A DNA stretch of 44,903 nucleotides from Prevotella sp. (GCA_017475265.1 JAFVFY010000055.1:1-44903); one strand, 5' to 3'. Positions 25,901 to 35,132 are shown, counted from the stretch's first letter. Notes: a model not told the origin generated them from the sequence alone. Made by a program: numbers and translations.

Positions 25901-28900
25901 TGAAAAGGATGGTGCCGTCGCAGGCGTTTGAGTTGTCATCCTCCTGGAAGGGCAGGCTCAACGTGTAATTATAGCCCTCGCGCACCTCGAAGTTCTTGGT
26001 GAAATAGACACAGAGACGGTTCTCGTCATTCTGGTTATTGATATTTTTATATATTACCTGTTTTGTATCCTCGTCTATATGATCAAAAGTATTAATGGCT
26101 TCCAACTGTACGATTCTTCCGACGATAGGCAGCGACCCGTTCTTGTCCATCTCCTTCGAGATCTTCTTGTCCCATGTCAGGTCGTTGGAGGAAGCCAAAT
26201 AGATGTTGTCATCTTGTGACTTTTTGATAACGCCACTGGCACCCTCAGTCAGAGCGTTGCGGATAGGTAGCCATAGGTAGTTCACTGATTCGCTAAGACT
26301 ATAGGTTACTTCACCAGTTCCTGCATTTGTAATCTTCACCTCCTCTTCTTCATTCTTCACCATCTCAAACTGCGCAGCCTTGGCCAGACGTATACTCAGC
26401 ACGGGATTGGTTCCCTCAGGGAAATTGTAATTATAGGAGGTGAATCCGCGCTCTCCCGGCACGAAGCCAGTCTGCAGTCTCGGTGCCTTACCGTCAACCT
26501 TTATGCGGAGGCCTTGCGGCTCGTCGCAGTAGTACGCCACATACTCATCTGCTGCTGGATTAAGTGCTCGGTCAAACTCATCGTCGTGAATGGGGCAAGC
26601 TACCATATAGAAGTAGGGGTCGGTCTCAGAAACCTTCTCAGCAGGGATGCTGACAGATGTCTGGTGCAGCACCAGCTCGCCGGAGGCCACCAGCGTCTTC
26701 AGATACTTAATCATGGGTAAAGTGAGTGCCGGGTCGGGAGCATGCACAACCTCTTTTTCAATACCATCAAGCGAGGTGACAGAAGGATAGTAGGTACGTA
26801 GGGTGGACAGGGCTTTGTCGAGCCTGACATCTACAGTATGAGAACCATTATTGTCTTCATAAGTAATCTCCTTGTGCTGCTTATGATAGTTCTCTAATGT
26901 AGCTAACTTTGGCCGTTTTGTAATGGTCGTTGTGTTTCCATTTTCCGTTACTGTTTCTGTTTCAGTGTATGTGGGATTGCCTAACCACCAGTCGTAATTA
27001 ATTCCATTCATGTCCAACTTGTTGCCCTTCAGGTCGAAGCCCTTCAGGTTGAGGACTATCGTGGGTATCTGGCCTTCGCAGACCACGTAGTCATTGGTCG
27101 TCTCAGTCGATTCCAGACCAAGCACATGGTAGGGTGGGTCTATTCGGAACACGTTGGTCATGGTACATTCCGAACAGATGTTGAAGATTTCAAAATGTTC
27201 TCCAGAACCAGGTTCAAAGGGGATGTTTGTGTCGATAATATAATATTCGGTATTGGTTTTCCAGTCCATTTGCGGGAAATTACCGTTCATCACTATGAAC
27301 TTCTCACCTTTTACTACTTCGCGGTAGACGGGACTCGTCTTGTTTACAGCCTTCTGGAACGAATACTCCTCCATCGCATTGAAGTCGCTGTTCCACTCGA
27401 AATACAGAATAGAGGAATTTTTCTTCTGTTCATACTCTTCGGGCTTATTAGAATACCAAGTGGTCTTCTTGCCTACGATAGCTTCATCAAATGCATGTTG
27501 ATAGGCTGGTTCATCGCCTGTTATTGAAGTCAATTCACCATCCTCGATGGCTGCTGCCAGCTCATCTACAGTAATGTTAGCAAAATCAAATGCATCTAAG
27601 TGCAACTCATGCTTCCGCGTTGAAGTCAATTGTGCCAGCTCGTATTTGAACTTTTCAAGGAACTTGTATTTATCTAAAAACGCGAAGCCTATCTGGGCAG
27701 TACCAGAATTCACGTTAGCCGACTTCTTCAGCTTGTTAAAGTCGACGCTCAACTTCAGCAGACGCATGTCGGTTACTTCATTACCATTTTCATCGATGCT
27801 TACGCACAGCGGCGTGTTCACGCCAGGAATCACTTCGGGCACAATGGCATAAACCTCAACGTTGTCGAGCATGAAGTCACCACCTTGCGAGCTCACGCAG
27901 TTGTTGTTCACCTCAATCCAGTGACGGTCGTACTTGTCGGAAACGATAAACTCGAAATAGAACTGCTGCCAGATGACATGGTAATTTCGATTGTCGCAAT
28001 TGGGGTTGGGGACATGGTGTTGATCATCTACTTTATTACCATTTGCATCGATATAGTCCCCATTCTTTACTGTATTACCGTTTGAGTCGGTATACTCCGC
28101 GCCAAAATGTCTTAGCGATTCTTCTGTGTCGTTTCCAGACCCGTCGGGATCACTTGAATTTGGATTATCATCTAATTCATAGCACTGGCCGGGGCAGAAG
28201 CGATAGAGAGTCACCGTTTCTTTCTTGGGCTTACCGTTTTCATATACAATCGAACCGTCAGGATTGTGAACATTGTGCTCGCCCTTCACCGTCAGCGTGA
28301 TGCCGCCAGGGCAACGGTCATCATTGCCACCCATTTTGTTTGAACCGGAAATCCAGCCAGTGAACATCAGTTTGTCGCCAGCACAGAAGTCACCAATGAA
28401 CGGAGCAGAGCAGATGTCACCGGGCTGCTCGGAGGCATCGATATAGAGGAAGCCGTTCTGGAGACCTGCATCTGGTCGCAGACTCCGTAATTGCTCATTA
28501 GCTGCTATTTCTTCATCTGTTGGGCCATAGCCATATTCAATGTCGTTGGCAGGTGCAGCATTCTGGTGGTTACCGTAGTTGGTGGTCATCTTATTCACAA
28601 TGGAGTAGGAACCCCAGTTACACTCGAAGCCGCTGAACGAATAGTTTGTTTTGCTGTTATCACCTGCAAAAGCCAGAGGAATGGGGCTACAGTCGGACAG
28701 AGTACCACCTGTGAATGTAGACCAACCTTGCTTCGTCTCACCATTTGCTGGGAAATGATAGGTGTCGTTGGTTGGATAGTCGAAGGTAATCTTGGCAATG
28801 GGTTTGCCGGCCTGCTCCACCAGTTTCGCGGGGTCGCGATATGAACCCTCCACGAATTTCAGCGGATTATCTACGGTCGGATTCTCTGGGTTGGTGACTG

Positions 28901-31900
28901 AGGTGTCCGTCAATTTCCAAGGAATGGTTTGTGTGAGTGGGTCGAAGATGATGGTGAACTGGGCCAGCTGGTATCTCTTTCCATTGTTATTGAGATACAC
29001 ATTGACGTATGCTTTTTTGTGAAACACTATTTCAGTTCCATCCTTCACTATCGTATATGTGGGTTGGCTGATGACGCCACCCTCTGGGTATCTGAACACT
29101 ACGAAACGGCTGTCACCATACTGGGTCTTATTCTGATCAGACATCTTGTCGTAGAAATAGAAGCCCCTGAAGTCTGCTTCAGTATCAGCATCGTAGGTGT
29201 CGACATTGTCAACGAACTTCAGGTGCCCATTAGGATTTTGGGTAGTTGCCTGGGTTCGTGCAAGGGTGGGGTTCCACCCTCCTAAGCGGATTCCCAGATT
29301 CATGGGGTCTTCTATCTCCACCTCAATCTTACCCTCAGAGTTGCTGTTGACGGCAGACACCAGGTTTTCATCGTCTGTGCCATTATCATCATACACCCAA
29401 TAGTCGGAGAAGATGTGGCGCAGACCGATAAACTCGCCACGGTAGCCCACCTTCTTGCTCAGTTCGTAGGCAATACGCCTGGCAGGAAAGTGGAAATCTT
29501 TCGTCTCCTTCCAGCTCGAGCGTGTGTAATAAGTGGTGCCTGTCTGCGGCTCGATGTCGGTTGTCCGTGTGTATCCGCCGTTGCCATCGCTCACATACCA
29601 GCCTTCGTCGGCGGGGTATCTGTTGGTGGTGTTGGTAACCGCAGTGTATGATTCGGTACGCGTCGTGAGGTCATCTGCCATATCCTTGGCATCCTTCATA
29701 TAGTAGATGTAGCGCATGGTGAGCGATGGCTCTTCCAAATTGCCTAATGTTGGGTTGGTGGTGTCCTCATAAGTCATATCACTGTATTTTGACACGTCGA
29801 CAGCAACCGTGAAGGCATTACCGTCGGAGTTGGTAAAGTTGAACCGTCGCTGTTCGTTGCGGGCCATACCGCCATCAGGAATATCGATGCTTGTTTGTGT
29901 GTCCTCGTCATAATACCTCCAGTCCAGCTTCTGGCCTGTGACCATACCATTATTATAAAGGAAGTACTGCACATCACCGTCATCGCGGGTGTCCAAGCTG
30001 ACGTGAGCCTTCAGGTTGTCAAGGTCCATGCTTGTGTCCATCTCGTCGTAGTTGAAGAATCGCTGGAAATAGATGTGGTCGTTGCTTTTGTTAAGCACAG
30101 TGGGGAACTCCACTACCATGCTGTTACCCTGCTTTATATAGTGGGTAATCTCGAAGTGGTTCACCTTCTGGGTGCCTTTCTGGGGGGTATCAAAGCCATT
30201 CCCGTCGAAGTTCCACCAGTCAGACTCTACTTCCGTGGCCAGTCCCTGCGCCTTAAGATCCAAATCCTGATGCGCTTCGGAATACTGCTTCAGGTACGAC
30301 TCACGGTGGGTCACATAATGATTAACACGAATCTCCTTGGGCGCCTTCTTAGTGGGAATGAACCATTTCAAGGTGAAACCGTTATTCTCGCTAAACTTCA
30401 GGTTGGTATATACCTCCGCATCGTCTGGGTCATTTGGAGCCGTAACGCCTTGGCCAAAAGGCTTTAGGTAAGTTCCATTGTTGGGGTTCTTCAATCGGAA
30501 CTCTGTATAGTCATCCACTTGCTCCAACTGCCACAATATGCGCTCGTCCTCAAGTTCAGAATAAGTCGTAGCCCAACCGCTGTATGCAACCATCTCGGTG
30601 GGCATATTGTCATAGGACGTAAAGTAACAGGCTGATATCTTAATTGTAGACCGAACACCATACCAGTTAAAAATGGTGAAGTCATCTATTTTTTTGCTTG
30701 GATCAAGTGTAATCTCATATCGCATTTTTCCTTCCAATGATTCAAAATCGCCCTGTTCTCCGTATGCGTGAATATTCCAACCGGAAGGAACTGGCTCGCC
30801 AAATTCTATAACAATAGACTTGAAGTTATGTGTCGGAAAATTCGTATATTGAAAAGCATGCTGACGGTCATCTGTAGGCGTAAAACTCGCTCCGTATATA
30901 GGACCATTGTTTTGACCTTGATCCGTAACATCTGTCATGGTCATGTTTCCACCCGTTAATTCTATTTTAACATTGTTGCCTACCGAGCTCCTTAATCCTA
31001 CCAGCACCTGGAAGAATTCGTCCTTATTTGGCACAGGCACCTCAACGGGATAGAAAGCGGCATACCATATATCATTATATTTATTTGTCCATTGTGGAAC
31101 CTGCCATCCGTCACCTTGATCATAATGCAAATAACGGACATCACCTGTTGTGGCCAGACGTATCAGATTGATTTCGGTAATGGTACCTGAAGGGCTGTCA
31201 TTACGAACCTTGATAGAATTCAGGTGAACGTAAGATAGATCGGATAGGTCTACCTCGGCATAGCCGTTTGAACCGATGGTTGTCACTCTCTCAACAAAGG
31301 AACCGCCGTTTTGGTCATATCCTTGCTCTCCCGGAGTAATTGGTTCCTGACGGTTCAGTATCACACGCACTATCATACCAGACGTACCCTTAATTACCAA
31401 TTTCTTACTACCAGACAAGTCTGCGTATGTAAGGTAATATACCGAACCCGTTCCAGCAACAAGATTATCAGAGGGCGAAATAGTATAGCCATTTACATGG
31501 AAGTACACGTCAGATGGACTTTCTGTATTGACACTCTCAGCATTCAAGTCATTCCAGTAATGGAACTGGCTTTGGGCCAGCGAAACTGGTTCGAGCTTGG
31601 GCCTAACTACATCAATAGAGTTAACCTGACCTGTACTACCTCCCCAGTTCTTGATGGCATTGATATGAACGTATGGCAGGTCGGACACGTCAACTTCACC
31701 CCTGCCGTTTTCATCCAACATACAATATCTCTGGACTAAGCTTCCGCCGTGAGAGTCATAACCTTGCTCACTTGGATCAATGGGAACCTGACGGTTCAAT
31801 GACACACGCAGATACATGCTTGGCGTACCCTCAATCACCAACTTCTTGCAACCTGTCATATCGGCGTAGGTGTGATACCACACTTCACCTGTTCCGACTA

Positions 31901-33029
31901 CTGTGCCAGCGCTTCCTATATCCGTATTATTACCTACGTTGAAGACCACGTTAGTACTTTCACTTGATTGCGAGGCAGCACCAGCGGTGGTTTTGTCCCA
32001 CTGATAGAAATGATCGGAGGAAAGTGCGACAAACTCGTACTTACTGGTGTTCACAATACTTGTGTACCTATTGGCAGTCGGATCCTCCAGAGTATATTTG
32101 CCATATTCCAGATCTTTTGTTCCCAAGACACTTGTCGTACCACTTGGATTCAGATATTCATCTGTAGAGCCATATTTCTTTATGAAAAAAACACCATCAG
32201 TGCCTGATTCTTCTAATGTCCAAAGACCGTCTTGATGATAGGCTGCAGCTGTCGGCAGCGTCCAAAGGGACTTGTCAGCAGGAATAATTGATTGCCTTGA
32301 CGATACGTTAGATGCTCTTAAGCCCCCAGTGTTGGTAGCGGGCGGATTTCCTGTGCCCGAATAGGTGAGGTAGTGGCGGGTGGTTGCGGCTTGGGGATCA
32401 GTATTATCAATTCCTTCACCACGGTAATAGATGATATGGGCAGCAGTAGGCTTTAACTTGGCAAAACGGACGAAATTAACCGTATTATATCCCCCTGTAT
32501 TAATAATACCGCCCCATTCAGAACCTGACCAGCGACCCAAGCGTTGGTTATTAGTTGTTATTAATTCCTTGAAACCAGCGCGGTAGCTTCCTCGTTCACT
32601 GATTGAAAATTCTGACGCATTGGCTTCTGTAGCAGTGGTATAAAATCTATTATTATCATAATATGCATAAAAACCTCTTTTGCTCTTCAGTTTAAAATGA
32701 GTTGCATCACTACCTGCTACTAATGTCCACAATCTGTTGGAGGCAAAGGGAAGATAGTCCATCGCCTGCATCTGTTGACCCTCACCCAGCTCACCTAAGA
32801 AAGACTGATACAAATATGGTGAATAAATCTCTTCTTTATAAAATTGGACGTAATAATATTCTCCGTCACCGACAACAGGATTCTTCGTCTCGAAGGCATC
32901 AGGCATCTCAGGTGTAATGCTCACTGGCTGCGCCGTTGTCTGTTGTGTGTTTACTAAAGTCGATACACCGAGCAGCAGGGCTGTTCGGAGCAGGGTGGAG
33001 GTATATCTGAAAAGTTGTTTCATCTTCAT
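22956..33029 (-). CDS. Giant secreted surface protein (3,357 aa) with type IX secretion-type C-terminal domain
   Basis: The protein is about 370 kDa and has no overall family that I recognise. Residues 1-35 are a signal peptide. Two related modules of about 140 residues follow (~330-476 and ~480-625), sharing the YADxxGxKKLVIxGT and VHxNxIK patterns of beta-sandwich binding modules. A region near 1410-1728 looks like a carbohydrate-binding beta-sandwich. Near 2387 there is WTGGAGNVDWNNDENW, a motif seen in surface proteins. An acidic DVDLDGDGIYGEEIDLNNNG segment near 3036 looks calcium-binding. The last ~75 residues (VRCFDLSGRLIHTAE, then PSAGVYIIEAQTKN and a basic end) match the T9SS type A sorting domain. 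It is probably exported and attached to the surface as an adhesin or matrix protein. Its own promoter was not found; a 27-bp repeat and a KilA-N gene lie directly upstream. A second ATG two codons in (33023) is also possible. Confidence 0.85.
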   Translation of the reverse strand: MKMKQLFRYTSTLLRTALLLGVSTLVNTQQTTAQPVSITPEMPDAFETKNPVVGDGEYYYVQFYKEEIYSPYLYQSFLGELGEGQQMQAMDYLPFASNRLWTLVAGSDATHFKLKSKRGFYAYYDNNRFYTTATEANASEFSISERGSYRAGFKELITTNNQRLGRWSGSEWGGIINTGGYNTVNFVRFAKLKPTAAHIIYYRGEGIDNTDPQAATTRHYLTYSGTGNPPATNTGGLRASNVSSRQSIIPADKSLWTLPTAAAYHQDGLWTLEESGTDGVFFIKKYGSTDEYLNPSGTTSVLGTKDLEYGKYTLEDPTANRYTSIVNTSKYEFVALSSDHFYQWDKTTAGAASQSSESTNVVFNVGNNTDIGSAGTVVGTGEVWYHTYADMTGCKKLVIEGTPSMYLRVSLNRQVPIDPSEQGYDSHGGSLVQRYCMLDENGRGEVDVSDLPYVHINAIKNWGGSTGQVNSIDVVRPKLEPVSLAQSQFHYWNDLNAESVNTESPSDVYFHVNGYTISPSDNLVAGTGSVYYLTYADLSGSKKLVIKGTSGMIVRVILNRQEPITPGEQGYDQNGGSFVERVTTIGSNGYAEVDLSDLSYVHLNSIKVRNDSPSGTITEINLIRLATTGDVRYLHYDQGDGWQVPQWTNKYNDIWYAAFYPVEVPVPNKDEFFQVLVGLRSSVGNNVKIELTGGNMTMTDVTDQGQNNGPIYGASFTPTDDRQHAFQYTNFPTHNFKSIVIEFGEPVPSGWNIHAYGEQGDFESLEGKMRYEITLDPSKKIDDFTIFNWYGVRSTIKISACYFTSYDNMPTEMVAYSGWATTYSELEDERILWQLEQVDDYTEFRLKNPNNGTYLKPFGQGVTAPNDPDDAEVYTNLKFSENNGFTLKWFIPTKKAPKEIRVNHYVTHRESYLKQYSEAHQDLDLKAQGLATEVESDWWNFDGNGFDTPQKGTQKVNHFEITHYIKQGNSMVVEFPTVLNKSNDHIYFQRFFNYDEMDTSMDLDNLKAHVSLDTRDDGDVQYFLYNNGMVTGQKLDWRYYDEDTQTSIDIPDGGMARNEQRRFNFTNSDGNAFTVAVDVSKYSDMTYEDTTNPTLGNLEEPSLTMRYIYYMKDAKDMADDLTTRTESYTAVTNTTNRYPADEGWYVSDGNGGYTRTTDIEPQTGTTYYTRSSWKETKDFHFPARRIAYELSKKVGYRGEFIGLRHIFSDYWVYDDNGTDDENLVSAVNSNSEGKIEVEIEDPMNLGIRLGGWNPTLARTQATTQNPNGHLKFVDNVDTYDADTEADFRGFYFYDKMSDQNKTQYGDSRFVVFRYPEGGVISQPTYTIVKDGTEIVFHKKAYVNVYLNNNGKRYQLAQFTIIFDPLTQTIPWKLTDTSVTNPENPTVDNPLKFVEGSYRDPAKLVEQAGKPIAKITFDYPTNDTYHFPANGETKQGWSTFTGGTLSDCSPIPLAFAGDNSKTNYSFSGFECNWGSYSIVNKMTTNYGNHQNAAPANDIEYGYGPTDEEIAANEQLRSLRPDAGLQNGFLYIDASEQPGDICSAPFIGDFCAGDKLMFTGWISGSNKMGGNDDRCPGGITLTVKGEHNVHNPDGSIVYENGKPKKETVTLYRFCPGQCYELDDNPNSSDPDGSGNDTEESLRHFGAEYTDSNGNTVKNGDYIDANGNKVDDQHHVPNPNCDNRNYHVIWQQFYFEFIVSDKYDRHWIEVNNNCVSSQGGDFMLDNVEVYAIVPEVIPGVNTPLCVSIDENGNEVTDMRLLKLSVDFNKLKKSANVNSGTAQIGFAFLDKYKFLEKFKYELAQLTSTRKHELHLDAFDFANITVDELAAAIEDGELTSITGDEPAYQHAFDEAIVGKKTTWYSNKPEEYEQKKNSSILYFEWNSDFNAMEEYSFQKAVNKTSPVYREVVKGEKFIVMNGNFPQMDWKTNTEYYIIDTNIPFEPGSGEHFEIFNICSECTMTNVFRIDPPYHVLGLESTETTNDYVVCEGQIPTIVLNLKGFDLKGNKLDMNGINYDWWLGNPTYTETETVTENGNTTTITKRPKLATLENYHKQHKEITYEDNNGSHTVDVRLDKALSTLRTYYPSVTSLDGIEKEVVHAPDPALTLPMIKYLKTLVASGELVLHQTSVSIPAEKVSETDPYFYMVACPIHDDEFDRALNPAADEYVAYYCDEPQGLRIKVDGKAPRLQTGFVPGERGFTSYNYNFPEGTNPVLSIRLAKAAQFEMVKNEEEEVKITNAGTGEVTYSLSESVNYLWLPIRNALTEGASGVIKKSQDDNIYLASSNDLTWDKKISKEMDKNGSLPIVGRIVQLEAINTFDHIDEDTKQVIYKNINNQNDENRLCVYFTKNFEVREGYNYTLSLPFQEDDNSNACDGTILFNLKIVPDYEVWTGGAGNVDWNNDENWRRADGNTTLNNDVYGDELYRANGAMNNEDSPLHEYVTNKDNYYSSSKKANAKPSKDQILRKGFAPLYCTHVLMKNDEWGNAPVLYDALDVETTGNNNQLQDVPFPNLRDTSTPILKFDMQARKYSLWYETYGKNPDRGRSGHPNDLIAEMYKVNSCDEIAFQSGTELMNAHLLNYNSAWVEYQLDNKRWYLLGSPLQGTISGEWYAPTGTAKQETTYYDPVKFGAGYDRYSPAIYQRSWDKAKAVLYEVGAEYDKDDDKQDANLGTDDEGKWSGTGDNATWSVEGGGAADEYLDRLGYKPMGGMKANVAIKGVWSNTYNDAQVDYATGGFSVMVMNHLKNNDTSNGKSVIRLPKEDRMYDYYEFSEWGGKENAGGTDTELSDVWTKNRAKNRGRLKTDNLLPMQNGIQKQESTATAAIRYGDQRTYTRIPIYEDALQTMNNSFLPSVGDDGALQPPTAGFFTETIPAGVSNLGFYLVENPFPSGLDMDKFFAANSVTFTEAEINAAQEGEPAYGKTTDDVKEGLYKKYWILTKTGQHLVQKAANGDWLTSDGTPVTYDTNKTFYPHAVVAPGQGFFVQARTAGENTTINFNREMQAQSRFGVKDNENGTSYTIVVGQAQKMEQLVIEGEPQYIDVDLDGDGIYGEEIDLNNNGTPGETYTVQVEEDGETVTKTIVEREVEAVMVPVYTEEDDPDNPGQTIKIPVLKDIEEDVVIYKYKQEDLDVTHKKEYPLLSRRTRGGASSLPGLVITAQRGNDQSSALVMKREEASNDFLPSEDTETFICSEDLKNVPMVYTLCGRLATTINSIHDFRSLPLGVESASDALCVLTFEGVELLGDSIAFYDAKEQKLTPLESGMTFEVSGQTQNRYYLVSTLIQEEAAVETHLQIFNEGLTARVIASTEEPIVNVRCFDLSGRLIHTAEPKSQEYSFRLPSAGVYIIEAQTKNDRKTKKVMAK
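31160..32040 (-). repeat. Internal duplication in the giant surface protein
   Basis: Two adjacent modules, about 31601-32040 and 31160-31590, encode similar proteins. The shared order is a FHYW/FYQW start, VxFxVxxY, a YADxxGxKKLVIxGT strand, LNRQxPI, EQGYD, GGS, then DVSDLxYVHxNxIK. The DNA has diverged, so the duplication is old. Confidence 0.75.
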
Positions 33030-33030
33030 C

Positions 33031-33057
33031 GCTTTATCTCGTTATATTGTCGTTTAT
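33031..33057. repeat. 27-bp direct repeat, copy 1 (between giant gene and KilA-N gene)
   Basis: This copy matches 33898-33924 at 25 of 27 positions, including 18 identical bases in a row (CGTTATATTGTCGTTTAT). It overlaps the KilA-N stop codon and forms the leader of the giant gene. Confidence 0.85.
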
Positions 33058-33872
33058 TTTATCAGTTTTCTATTAGTATCTCCTTCTAAGACCTGCATCT
33101 GCTGAATAGCTATCTTATTGAGTTTGATGAGCCTTTCGCCTTGCGGTATGTTATCATTGATAAGAACTGCATTGATGTTCTCCATGTTTGACAGACATAT
33201 CAGTTCGTTGACAGTAGCATAGTCACGGATATTCCCTTTGAGGTCAGGGTTGTTCTCGCGCCATTGCTTGGCAGTCATGCCAAACATAGCCACATTCAAG
33301 ACATCGGCTTCCTCTGCATAGATAATGCTTGCCTGGGCTGGGGTAACTTCTTCAGGTATGAGGTGGGATTTTATGGCATCGGTATGTATGCGGTAGTTAA
33401 TCTTTGAAAGTTCCCGTTTGGCTGTCCAACCTATCTGTTCTTGTTCCTTTGCCTTCAATCGCTGGAACTCCATCACGAGATATAGCTCAAACTCCACCGA
33501 TACCCAGTTGGCAAACTTGAATGCTATATCAGAATGTGCATAAGTCCCCCCATATCTGCCAGACTGAGACAGAAGGCCGATTGCATGTGTAGAGTCTATC
33601 CATCGTGTTGGGGAGAGTGTAAAGGCATTAAGACCAGACTCTCGCCTAAACCCCTCGAATTCGAGGGGGTTAAAAATAGGATTATGCAAAGTTTCCCATA
33701 AACCTAAATACTCTATGGTATTTCTATTCCTCAGCCAATTCGCAATAACCCCATTTGGGTCTACGGCATTCTTCTGCCTGGCTATGTCTGTTATACAGAT
33801 ATAGTCGACACCATCCTTCTTAATGGTTCTGATGGAAGTTCCCTTAACTATTATCTCGGTCTTCTTTGCCAT
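33054..33872 (-). CDS. KilA-N domain protein
   Basis: This 272-residue protein has an N-terminal KilA-N domain (residues ~10-145): YICITDIARQKN, IANWLRNRNTIEYLGLWETLHNP, FRRESGLNAFTLSPTRWI, then SGRYGGTYAHSDIAFKFANWVS. KilA-N is a DNA-binding fold common in phages and mobile elements. The C-terminal half (~150-272) is helical and resembles companion domains seen in Bacteroidetes KilA-N proteins. The role is unknown; regulation or phage defence are options. It is flanked by copies of a 27-bp direct repeat, which suggests that it arrived as a unit. Fic lies 124 bases upstream on the same strand. Confidence 0.9.
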   Translation of the reverse strand: MAKKTEIIVKGTSIRTIKKDGVDYICITDIARQKNAVDPNGVIANWLRNRNTIEYLGLWETLHNPIFNPLEFEGFRRESGLNAFTLSPTRWIDSTHAIGLLSQSGRYGGTYAHSDIAFKFANWVSVEFELYLVMEFQRLKAKEQEQIGWTAKRELSKINYRIHTDAIKSHLIPEEVTPAQASIIYAEEADVLNVAMFGMTAKQWRENNPDLKGNIRDYATVNELICLSNMENINAVLINDNIPQGERLIKLNKIAIQQMQVLEGDTNRKLIK

Positions 33873-33897
33873 AGCTCAATAATATGATTGTTGTCCG

Positions 33898-33924
33898 GCT
33901 TTATTACGTTATATTGTCGTTTAT
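33898..33924. repeat. 27-bp direct repeat, copy 2 (upstream of KilA-N gene)
   Basis: This is the second copy of the repeat at 33031-33057, in the same orientation and 867 bases away. It lies 26 bases before the KilA-N ATG. Confidence 0.85.
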
Positions 33925-33935
33925 ATTATGTAGCA

Positions 33936-33961
33936 GTCCCCGGCAGTGGGCTGCCGAGGAC
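33936..33961. terminator. Hairpin after the Fic gene
   Basis: GTCCCCGGCAG (33936-33946) and CTGCCGAGGAC (33951-33961) form an 11-base stem with one mismatch and a 4-base loop, 36 bases beyond the Fic stop on the minus strand. No T run follows, so termination is only possible. Confidence 0.5.
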
Positions 33962-33996
33962 ACTTGTTGTTGTCGTAAGATGCACAATCCTTGGGG

Positions 33997-35070
33997 TCAG
34001 TCTTTGGCGTTGGTGATGCAGACATGCCAGCGGGCATACTTGCCCACGTCGCGCATGATGTAGCCCTTGTCGGCTAATAGTTTGACGGTCTTCTGGATGG
34101 CGATACGGCTAACTCCTGTCATTTCGGCAAGCTCTGTCACCTGTACGTCAGGGTTAAAGCGCATGGCATTCAAGATCTGGCCAATGGTAGGGCTTTGGAA
34201 CTTGATGCGCTCCCCGTCGAACCACCACCCGTCTGGGTCATCGTCGTTAATGAAGTCGATATCAGCCTGAATCTCATTGGCTACTAAACGGGTGAAGTAG
34301 TTGCGGAAGGGGCTGATGCTCTGCAACGAGGCGTGACTGCCGTCAGAGGGTGCGCTGCCTACTTTGAGGTCTGCTTGATGGAGGGCCTCAAGATACTCTT
34401 TCTTCTTGCGTGAGCGGACTACCACCATCGGGTAGCCGTGGCGCGAGAGGATGTAGTTCACTAATAGGCGGGCTATGCGCCCATTTCCGTCCTCGAAGGG
34501 GTGGATGCGTATGTAGCGGTAGTGAAACAGGATGGCCAAATCCACGGGGTGCATTTCTCCACGCTGCTCCTCATCGTTGTACCAGCTCACGAGGTCGGCC
34601 ATCAGTGCCGGTGTCTCTTCCGGTGATGCGTAGGTGAAGATGTCGCCATAGCGCGTTTTCACGGAGTTGGGACGAGTCTTATAGCGTCCGGCATGAATGG
34701 TAAAGGTGGTATAGACACCATCAGACAACTCACGGCGCACTTCATAGTCCTCACGCAGCAATGTCTTATGCAGTTGCCGGATAAAGGTCTCGGTGAGCGG
34801 ATAATCTGTCACGCGGGCCTCCTCCTGCATCATCTTCATTCCCACGTTAGAGGCTTTCATCTCCTCCAAGTCGTGCATCTCGGCATCGCCAACCACATGG
34901 CCGAAGAGCAGCAGCAACTCAGTTTGGCCGTAGGTCAGGGTGTTTCCCTCAATGTGGTTTGAGTTGTAGTTGAAGTCGAGGGTGAACCTTCGGCTCAACC
35001 GCTCCTGGTCTCTCTCGCTGAGTGGCTGCATCGACTGCCACTGAGCAAACAATGTGTCAAGCTTTGTCAT
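33997..35070 (-). CDS. Fic-domain protein with N-terminal inhibitory motif and winged-helix C-terminus
   Basis: This 357-residue protein contains the Fic catalytic motif HPFEDGNGRIAR (residues 190-201). Most enzymes with this motif transfer AMP from ATP to a target protein. An SxxxEG motif at Ser37-Gly42 (in NSNHIEGN) is the type that blocks the active site in class II Fic proteins, so activity is probably self-limited. The C-terminal ~75 residues (VTELAEMTGVSRIAIQKTVKLLADKGYI) form a winged helix-turn-helix, suggesting DNA binding and possible autoregulation. No separate antitoxin gene is visible. The gene has its own promoter, whose -33 box lies in one of several TTTGGTGG sites. Confidence 0.93.
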   Translation of the reverse strand: MTKLDTLFAQWQSMQPLSERDQERLSRRFTLDFNYNSNHIEGNTLTYGQTELLLLFGHVVGDAEMHDLEEMKASNVGMKMMQEEARVTDYPLTETFIRQLHKTLLREDYEVRRELSDGVYTTFTIHAGRYKTRPNSVKTRYGDIFTYASPEETPALMADLVSWYNDEEQRGEMHPVDLAILFHYRYIRIHPFEDGNGRIARLLVNYILSRHGYPMVVVRSRKKKEYLEALHQADLKVGSAPSDGSHASLQSISPFRNYFTRLVANEIQADIDFINDDDPDGWWFDGERIKFQSPTIGQILNAMRFNPDVQVTELAEMTGVSRIAIQKTVKLLADKGYIMRDVGKYARWHVCITNAKD

Positions 35071-35100
35071 TTTTCATTTCTTTTTATTGGAATTCGGTTG

Positions 35101-35132
35101 CAAAGGTAATATTTTTTAACCAAACCACCAAA
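35101..35132 (-). promoter_or_regulatory. Promoter for the Fic gene
   Basis: On the minus strand TACCTTTG (35101-35108) is preceded by TTTG (35129-35132) with a 20-base spacer. The -33 TTTG is part of a TTTGGTGG site (35125-35132). Confidence 0.7.

Noticed and set aside
33645-33672. CCCCTCGAATTCGAGGGG palindrome in the KilA-N gene
   Set aside because: It encodes NPLEFEGF, a conserved protein motif of the family, so the symmetry is explained by coding sequence.
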